A stretch of DNA of 32,363 bases, taken from contig JADLGJ010000072.1 in the NCBI GenBank assembly GCA_020849375.1, positions 1 through 32,363 on the forward strand. The letters run 5' to 3'. Shown one piece after another: positions 26,422 through 32,363 of this stretch. Within the stretch, counting starts at the first letter, position 1, and every line of letters begins with the position of its first letter. The notes below the pieces were generated by a model. The model worked only from the letters and a program-made list of their open reading frames with translations, was not told where the DNA came from and searched no databases. The DNA is from Candidatus Omnitrophota bacterium. GTDB taxonomy: Bacteria > Omnitrophota > Gorgyraeia > Zapsychrales > JANLHA01. The translations under genes were made by a program, and so were the position numbers.

Positions 26422-27636
26422 ATGCGTTATGTTTATAAAGCCCGCAATACGTCGGGAATCTTGACGCAAGGCACGCTGGACGCTGAAAGCCGCGAAGAAG
26501 CGGTCCAAAAGATTTTGCGTGATGGATTTTCTCCTGTTGAAGTTGAAGTCCAGGGCAATGTGCGGACGATCTTGCCGGGAACCGTATTCGGGCAGGGTGG
26601 CCGGACGAACCTCAACGATCTTGGGGATTTTTTACGGCGGTTCTCTGATCTGATCGCCGCTGATATCCCGTTGGTGCGTGCTTTACAAATGGTTGAGAAA
26701 AGGACGTCGCGGATCGCTTTGCGGGAAGCGGTCGTCAGGATCATTGGTAAAGTCCAGGATGGGGTGTCCTTATCTGCGGCTTTGGCGTCTGAGCCGAAAG
26801 TTTTTCCGTCATTTTGGCCAGGGTTGGTCCGCGCCGGGGAGATCAGTGGACGGTTAAAAGGGATCTTAGGACGGCTCAGCCAGTTGGTCGAGAAGGAGCG
26901 CGAAGCGAAAGCGCGCTTGATCAGTGGGGCTGTTTATCCGCTTCTGATCCTGATCGTCGTATTCTTGATCGTTTTTGCTTTATTGACCTTTGTGGTCCCG
27001 AAACTTGCTGAAGTGTTCACTGAGATGGGGCAGGACCTCCCGTTGATGACAAAAATGCTGTTGATGATTAGCGGGGCTTTATCTAAAACGTGGTGGCTGT
27101 TCCTTCTGGTGGTAGTCGTAGCCGCCCTCTGGATTAAATCGGTCCTATTAACAGTTGCGGGCCGTTTATCTTTAGAAAAATTCTTGTTCCGTGTTCCGTT
27201 TTGGGGCGAGTTCATTAAGACCGACGATATGGAGCGCCTTGCAAGAACCATCGGGATCCTTTTGGAAAGCGGGGTCGAAACCGTCGCGGCATTAGAATGC
27301 GGGGCGCAAACTTTGAAACGGGAAACATTTAAAGTCGAAATGGCCAAGACGGTTAATGCGGTCCGGCAGGGTGTCGGCTTAAGTACGGCTTTTGCTGCTG
27401 CACCGGTCTTTTCCGAGGACGTTGTCAGCATGATCGGTGTCGGGGAAGAGTCGGGCAAGGGCGCGCAGGGATTTTTGCAATGGGCCGAGATCTGCGAACG
27501 GCGGCTTGAGTACATGACGAAAACTGCGACCGCGCTATTGGAGCCTGCCCTGATCCTTTTTCTCGGTGTGATCTTCGGGTTTATCGTGATGGCACTGCTC
27601 TTGCCGATCTTTAATATGAGTTTGGGAGTGAAATAG
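26422..27636 (+). CDS. gspF: Type II secretion inner-membrane protein GspF
   Basis: MRYVYKARNTSGILTQGTLDAES, LRRFSDLIAADIPLVRALQMVE, FWPGLVRAGEISGRL, MIGVGEESGKG, LILFLGVIFGFIVMALLLPIFNMS. ATG 26422 preferred to TTG 26413. Confidence 0.95.
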   Translation: MRYVYKARNTSGILTQGTLDAESREEAVQKILRDGFSPVEVEVQGNVRTILPGTVFGQGGRTNLNDLGDFLRRFSDLIAADIPLVRALQMVEKRTSRIALREAVVRIIGKVQDGVSLSAALASEPKVFPSFWPGLVRAGEISGRLKGILGRLSQLVEKEREAKARLISGAVYPLLILIVVFLIVFALLTFVVPKLAEVFTEMGQDLPLMTKMLLMISGALSKTWWLFLLVVVVAALWIKSVLLTVAGRLSLEKFLFRVPFWGEFIKTDDMERLARTIGILLESGVETVAALECGAQTLKRETFKVEMAKTVNAVRQGVGLSTAFAAAPVFSEDVVSMIGVGEESGKGAQGFLQWAEICERRLEYMTKTATALLEPALILFLGVIFGFIVMALLLPIFNMSLGVK

Positions 27637-27637
27637 C

Positions 27638-28036
27638 GTGAGGCCGGGGAAAATAAATTGCCGGGGCGCGTTTTTGTTAGAAGCGTTGCTCGCTGTTTTT
27701 ATTCTTTCTGTGGCCTTGGTCGGCATGATCCGTGGGTTGTTGTCGTCGTTAAACGCCGCGGCGGAGGCGGAGAAATATTCGCACGCGATCTTGGCTGCTG
27801 ACAACGCGTTGATCGAAGTGATTCGTCTTAATGGCCAGAAAGTGGAACCCCCGATCGTTTTAAAAACCCAGGTGGAAAGTGTTGCGGGGCAAATTCTGGT
27901 CAAGCTGTTGGATGATCCAGCGATCCCGGAAGTTTTGCAACAAGCCAGGTTGCGCGTTACATGGCCTGGTGCTGTTAAGGACAAGACGATCGAAGCTTTT
28001 ACTTTGGTCTTTGGGTCTGTTGATGAAAAAAAATGA
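27638..28036 (+). CDS. Minor pseudopilin, GspI-like
   Basis: Prepilin-like NCRGAFLLEALLAVFILSVALVGM; GTG start; between gspF and a GspJ-like gene. Confidence 0.7.
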   Translation: MRPGKINCRGAFLLEALLAVFILSVALVGMIRGLLSSLNAAAEAEKYSHAILAADNALIEVIRLNGQKVEPPIVLKTQVESVAGQILVKLLDDPAIPEVLQQARLRVTWPGAVKDKTIEAFTLVFGSVDEKK

Positions 28037-28742
28037 CCTTAGCTTTTTCCGTCACCGGGGATTTACCCTGATCGAAGTTTTGCTCGCGGCAATGATCGTG
28101 GCTTTGATGGGCGGGAGCCTTTATGCGACTTTTGCCGCCGGGTTTAAACTGGATCACCGTATTAAGCAGTCATTCGCTGATCTGGACGATAACCGCATCA
28201 TCATGGAACAGCTTGAGCGTGATCTTGGACATGCGGTATTTTATGATTTTCGCGGTTCTTTCCCGGAGCAAAAAACTTTTTTTGATGCCGGCGAGGGGTT
28301 GCTCTTTATCATTAATGATGGCCGGCAATTACGATGGGTTCGCTATCATTTAGGCGTGGACCAGAAAGGGCAGGTCAAATCCACCCAGGTGGGAACGACA
28401 ACGTCAGAGAATGTCGAGGTCAGTAATATTACGACGACGGAGAAGTCATTGCGGTCGCTCGTGCGTGATGAGGGAGACTTGGCCAAACTTTTCAACTCTA
28501 ATGGAGAACCCCAACCCGATAAGAGCGAAGCCCTGACCCGCCGTGTGGCTGATGAAGGTTGGGATATGTTTTATGCCCCGAACGTAACACCGCAAGCGAA
28601 GATCGAATGGCGTTCGGATTGGAAAGAAGAATATTTGCCCGCTGCGGTCCGTTTAGAGCTTTCGTTGCAGAACGAAAAAGGCCAGATCAATAAAATTGAA
28701 CGGGACTTTGTCCTTCCGGCGGGAGGGCGCAATGAGATCTAA
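28023..28742 (+). CDS. Minor pseudopilin, GspJ-like
   Basis: RHRGFTLIEVLLAAMIVALMGGSLYATF prepilin signal; overlaps the previous gene; ATG 28023 rather than the track start 27879. Confidence 0.8.
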   Translation: MKKNDLSFFRHRGFTLIEVLLAAMIVALMGGSLYATFAAGFKLDHRIKQSFADLDDNRIIMEQLERDLGHAVFYDFRGSFPEQKTFFDAGEGLLFIINDGRQLRWVRYHLGVDQKGQVKSTQVGTTTSENVEVSNITTTEKSLRSLVRDEGDLAKLFNSNGEPQPDKSEALTRRVADEGWDMFYAPNVTPQAKIEWRSDWKEEYLPAAVRLELSLQNEKGQINKIERDFVLPAGGRNEI

Positions 28743-29796
28743 GGCCTTGCGCCAGGGGACCAGGGGTTCGGTGCTGATCGTTGTCGTCGGGATGCTCGCG
28801 ATCCTTTTGTTGATGACCGTTAGTGTTGGCCGGCGCGCCAATCAAGAACTTGTCTTGGTGAAGTATTCTTTACAGAAGATGCAGTCGCGTTATTTGGCCT
28901 GGGCGGGTTTTCATTATTCTTTGAGCTATATTCGCGCAGACGGCCTCGACGAAAAGACCGGCCGCTATGATAGCCAATTTGCCTGCGCCGTTAAACTCAT
29001 AGAAGAGCAAACACCTGAAGATATTTTTAAAGAGGTGAAATTGGGGGGCGGTTCTTTCGGTGTCACGGCGGGGCAGGACCCCGTACGCTATGGGATGGGC
29101 GATGAAGACGGGAAATTGAATTTGAACGCGGTCGGCATCCCGAATTACGGGATCCTCAAAGAACTGTTGGTGATCGCAGGATTAGATCTCAATAGTGCTA
29201 ATATGGTCGCAGCTTCTGCGGTCGATTGGCGCGATGAGGATTCGGAACCGGCTTTAGGCAAGGAACAGCAGCAGGAGGAAGGGCCGTTCGGCCCCGAGAA
29301 AGAACCATTACGTGCTAAAAATCGGCCTTTCGACCAGGTTGTGGAGTTAATGTTCATCAATAGGATGACCCCGGAGGTGTATGAAAAGATCAAGAATGGC
29401 CTGACCGTGTTCCCTCGCCGGGCAGATAATTTAAAGATCAATCTTGCAACAGCTCCTCGTGAAGTCCTATTGGCGATGGCGAGATTTTTTTCCGGGCCGG
29501 TGACAGGGACGTCCCGAGGTGATGCAGATGGTTTGGTTACAAAACTTTTAGCCTTTCGTGCCGGCGAAGACCGGATCGAAGGGACGGCAGATGATCAAGA
29601 GCTTGTAGAAACCAAGATGGCCCTGACGATGCCGGAGCAAGTTATTTTCCGTTTGATGATGCAATATGAAACAAAGACGTCACGTTTCATATCTTTTCGT
29701 GTTAGTGGTTTTGAAGGAGCTAACCGGCGGCAAAGTCATATTGATGCGGTTGTTGACCGCCAGACTTTAACCGTTGTTTCATGGAGAAATGATTGA
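28732..29796 (+). CDS. gspK: GspK-like type II secretion protein
   Basis: RGSVLIVVVGMLAILLLMTVSVGRRANQEL..., DEDGKLNLNAV, INLATAPREVLLAM. ATG 28732 instead of track start 28696. Confidence 0.85.
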   Translation: MRSKALRQGTRGSVLIVVVGMLAILLLMTVSVGRRANQELVLVKYSLQKMQSRYLAWAGFHYSLSYIRADGLDEKTGRYDSQFACAVKLIEEQTPEDIFKEVKLGGGSFGVTAGQDPVRYGMGDEDGKLNLNAVGIPNYGILKELLVIAGLDLNSANMVAASAVDWRDEDSEPALGKEQQQEEGPFGPEKEPLRAKNRPFDQVVELMFINRMTPEVYEKIKNGLTVFPRRADNLKINLATAPREVLLAMARFFSGPVTGTSRGDADGLVTKLLAFRAGEDRIEGTADDQELVETKMALTMPEQVIFRLMMQYETKTSRFISFRVSGFEGANRRQSHIDAVVDRQTLTVVSWRND

Positions 29797-29797
29797 A

Positions 29798-31237
29798 ATG
29801 GCCTTATGGAAACAAAAAATAGCGACGGTTCTTTTGGTCAGCGGTGACCGCTTGACCGTTGTCCAGGGCCATGAGGCACGGGTTGAGTTTTTTAACAGCA
29901 CCGAGGTCAATTGGTCACATGAGCAAAAAGCCCGGGAAGATCTTGCCAAACTGATCCCGCCCGCTCGCCGTAAACAGATCCGTGATCTGTGTTTGGTGCT
30001 GCCGCGCCTGATGTTCTTTTCAAAGCAGGTCCGTCTTCCTTCTGTTGACGCGGACGAATTGCGTAAAATGGCTAACCTGCAGATCAGCCAGCATTTGCCG
30101 TATCCGGCCGAACAGGCCGCCTGGGACATCGTGATCGGCCAGCCGCGCGGCTCATCGACCGATGTGCTTATCCTCGCGATCCAGCTGGAAAGCGTGATGA
30201 AATATTTACGCAATCTTTCTGTCGCGGGCCTTGCGCCGACGCATGTGACGATCAGCTCGAACGCTGCGGCCGCTCTTCTGGGTTCGCTGGACATGACATT
30301 GCAAAAGGTCCTCTTTTTGCCGGAAGATCAATACAGCGAGTTCTGTTTTTGCACGTCGGATAATAATTTTTGTTCTTCGCGCGGGATCGTTTATGGTGAA
30401 AAAGACCTCGGAACGGAAAAGGTCAAAGATTTTTTTATCCAGGTCCGTTTGACATTTGAAGCGCATCGTAAGAATTTCCCGCAAAGCACGGTTGCGGCGG
30501 GGTATTATCTGAAAGGTTTTACTCAGGGGGCCCCGCAGGACTTTTGGGAAACTTTGAACCAGGAGTCAGGCGTCCTGTGGAAAGAATTGCCCGTTGATAA
30601 CCTGGTAAAGCTTTTTACTGCGGTCCGCTCCTCGGGAAAGCCGGTGATATCCGCCGACATGTTGGTCGGCTTAGCTTTTTTGCGGCGCGGATTTAATCGG
30701 ATCTGTAATTTTTTGCCGCGTGAATATAAGGCGCGTAACACGGTGCGAGCTTTGCGTCAGAATATGGCGGCGATCACATTTTTAGTGCTCGGCGTGATCC
30801 TGTCCATGACTTTGGCGGTGAGCGCGCCGGTCATTAAGAAATGGGATTATGCGCGCCGTTTGGACCGTGAGCTGAAGCTCGTTGAGAACCCATTCTTGAA
30901 ATTACGCAAAGAACGTGCTCTTTGGTCAGCGATGACCGCTGGTTTGGAGGCGCGGGTTTCGCCGTTAAAGTTCGTGGAAGAACTTTATCGCAGCGCCCCT
31001 CAGGGTATCGCTTTTTCCAGGATACAGATCAGGGCGTTCAATGAGATTGAACTGGAAGGCCAGGCTTTCCAGTCAGCGACAGTCAACGACTTGCAGGAAA
31101 AGCTGATCGCTTCTTCGTTGTTCCGCGATGTGCGGCTTGATCGTACGGTCCGCCGGCCGGGCCCGTTGGGAGAAGTGGTCCAATTCACGATCAGTGCTAA
31201 ATTGCAGAACGTTCAGCCAACGAAAGACAGTCCTTGA
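29798..31237 (+). CDS. GspL/PilM-like type II secretion protein
   Basis: Actin-fold-like LCLVLPRLMFFSKQVRLPSVDADELRKMANLQISQHLPYPAEQAAWDI; one TM (AAITFLVLGVILSMTLAVSA) and PilN-like C-terminus; SD GGAGAA before ATG 29798. Confidence 0.75.
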   Translation: MALWKQKIATVLLVSGDRLTVVQGHEARVEFFNSTEVNWSHEQKAREDLAKLIPPARRKQIRDLCLVLPRLMFFSKQVRLPSVDADELRKMANLQISQHLPYPAEQAAWDIVIGQPRGSSTDVLILAIQLESVMKYLRNLSVAGLAPTHVTISSNAAAALLGSLDMTLQKVLFLPEDQYSEFCFCTSDNNFCSSRGIVYGEKDLGTEKVKDFFIQVRLTFEAHRKNFPQSTVAAGYYLKGFTQGAPQDFWETLNQESGVLWKELPVDNLVKLFTAVRSSGKPVISADMLVGLAFLRRGFNRICNFLPREYKARNTVRALRQNMAAITFLVLGVILSMTLAVSAPVIKKWDYARRLDRELKLVENPFLKLRKERALWSAMTAGLEARVSPLKFVEELYRSAPQGIAFSRIQIRAFNEIELEGQAFQSATVNDLQEKLIASSLFRDVRLDRTVRRPGPLGEVVQFTISAKLQNVQPTKDSP

Positions 31238-31238
31238 T

Positions 31239-31784
31239 ATGGCGTCCGTCAATATAAAACAAAGAGAAAAATTACTTTTGGTCTTAACCATCGTGGTTGT
31301 TTTGGGGTGGGCCTGGAAGTTCTTTGTTTTGAACCCGATCTTGGATTATGGCGACAAGCTCGATGCCGAACTTGTGGTCAAAAACCTCAAGCTTCGTGAG
31401 GCCAAAAAGATCATCAATAGTTCTCCGCAGAAAGCTGCGACGCAAGAATCGTTCAAGCGTTTTATTTCCGGCGGTTCCAATCAGGAAGATATGACAAGAA
31501 TGATCAAGGATATCGAGGTCGCCGCTGCCCAGGCCGGCTTGAAAGTCTTGGAAACGAAAGCTCAGCCGCAGGTCAAGAATGTCGGTTGGTTTGAATTAAG
31601 GGTCAGCATTTCTTTTGAGGGGCGCTGGAGTGATGTGGTTCGTTTCTTTTATCAATTGGAAAATGTTGATAAACCGCTTCTCGTCAATGAAATGTCATTA
31701 GAAGCCAATATGCCGCAACAAACATCGGTTCGCGGGCGTTTCGAGATTGGCCGGCTCCTAACGATAGCGTCGCCGGACCTTTAA
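31239..31784 (+). CDS. GspM/PilO-like type II secretion protein
   Basis: Short N-terminus, one TM (LLLVLTIVVVLGWAWKFFVL), ferredoxin-like periplasmic region; last gene of the cluster. Confidence 0.65.
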   Translation: MASVNIKQREKLLLVLTIVVVLGWAWKFFVLNPILDYGDKLDAELVVKNLKLREAKKIINSSPQKAATQESFKRFISGGSNQEDMTRMIKDIEVAAAQAGLKVLETKAQPQVKNVGWFELRVSISFEGRWSDVVRFFYQLENVDKPLLVNEMSLEANMPQQTSVRGRFEIGRLLTIASPDL

Positions 31785-31796
31785 AAGTTAAAAGGC

Positions 31797-32309
31797 TTAT
31801 TTGGCGGAGTTTTGCATTCTCCCGGCGGTGACGCGGATGATTTCCTGCATGGTGGGGTTCTGCATCAATTTCTGCACTTCGGGGTTATTCTGGATTTTCT
31901 GAGGATCCATTGATAAAGCATCTTGCATAAGAGAAGGATTTTTCATTAATTCCGCGATCTCTGGGTCTTTCACGAGTTCTTGGATCAACGACATGATCGC
32001 CGGGTCCTGCATCATATTTGTTTTAACGTCATTGATCGTATCAGCTGATATTTTGCCGTCTGCCCCGACCTGGATGCCTCCTCCGCTTACTGCTTCGGCA
32101 CTGTTAATACTGAGGATTTGGTCGGCCGAGACTTTGACCTGCCCCATCGTGGAGCTTGCGATCGTATAAGACCCGTTGGCAACATTTACCAATTGGCCTT
32201 TGATCGTCGTTCCGTCTTTTAGTTTGATGATTTGTAAAGACTGTTGAGCGCAAACAGGGGCGGCAATAGCGAAAGCCAGAAGAAGCGTAGTAAGGGAAAG
32301 TTTGTTCAT
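31797..32309 (-). CDS. Exported small protein: N-terminal beta-rich domain plus STI1/Hop-like DP repeats
   Basis: Signal peptide MNKLSLTTLLLAFAIAAPVCAQQ; LKDGTTIKGQLVNVANGSYTIASSTMGQVKVSADQILSI; DPAIMSLIQELVKDPEIAELMKNPSLMQDALSMDPQKIQNNPEVQKLMQNPTMQEII. ATG at 32309 preferred over track start 32327. Confidence 0.75.
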   Translation of the reverse strand: MNKLSLTTLLLAFAIAAPVCAQQSLQIIKLKDGTTIKGQLVNVANGSYTIASSTMGQVKVSADQILSINSAEAVSGGGIQVGADGKISADTINDVKTNMMQDPAIMSLIQELVKDPEIAELMKNPSLMQDALSMDPQKIQNNPEVQKLMQNPTMQEIIRVTAGRMQNSAK

Positions 32310-32363
32310 GTGATTGAAATATAACACTCCGCGAGGGTGGTGTCAAATCACTAATTTCTATAA

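Noticed and set aside
26934-27515. 193-aa minus-strand ORF inside gspF
   Set aside because: Antisense to a well-supported gspF.
31784-31797. Terminator between gspM and the convergent STI1-like gene
   Set aside because: CCTTT/AAAGG stem is only 5 bp and AT-rich; too weak to call.

Overview
This 32.4 kb window comes from a Gram-negative bacterium (signal peptides, a TonB receptor, a secretin). Gene content and compact ATGA-type overlaps look like an uncultured lineage; an Omnitrophota-like origin is a guess, not shown. Left to right: mutL (5' part) and mutS on the minus strand; a large TPR/coiled-coil exported protein with a coupled membrane protein; a small DUF6580-like membrane protein; a cobalamin riboswitch with an intrinsic terminator ahead of a BtuB-like TonB-dependent receptor; a YfhO-like membrane protein and a TPR protein; a membrane-anchored orphan (-); a DUF502 protein; an HTH / GIDE-EF-hand / LemA operon; comM/yifB and hemH (-); a DUF212 (PAP2-like) protein; a LysM-L,D-transpeptidase; accA; rlmN; a type II secretion operon (C-D-E-F-I-J-K-L-M like, no gspG); and a small exported protein with STI1/Hop-like DP repeats (-). 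Most of the window is housekeeping. The items most worth a second look are the HTH-GIDE-LemA operon with an operator-like dyad over its promoter, the 14-bp hairpin that contains the accA start codon, the exported STI1-like protein, the second hairpin in the btuB leader, and the MshEN (c-di-GMP type) motif in GspE. No tRNA, rRNA, CRISPR array or transposase was seen. No searches were run; family names rest on recognised motifs.
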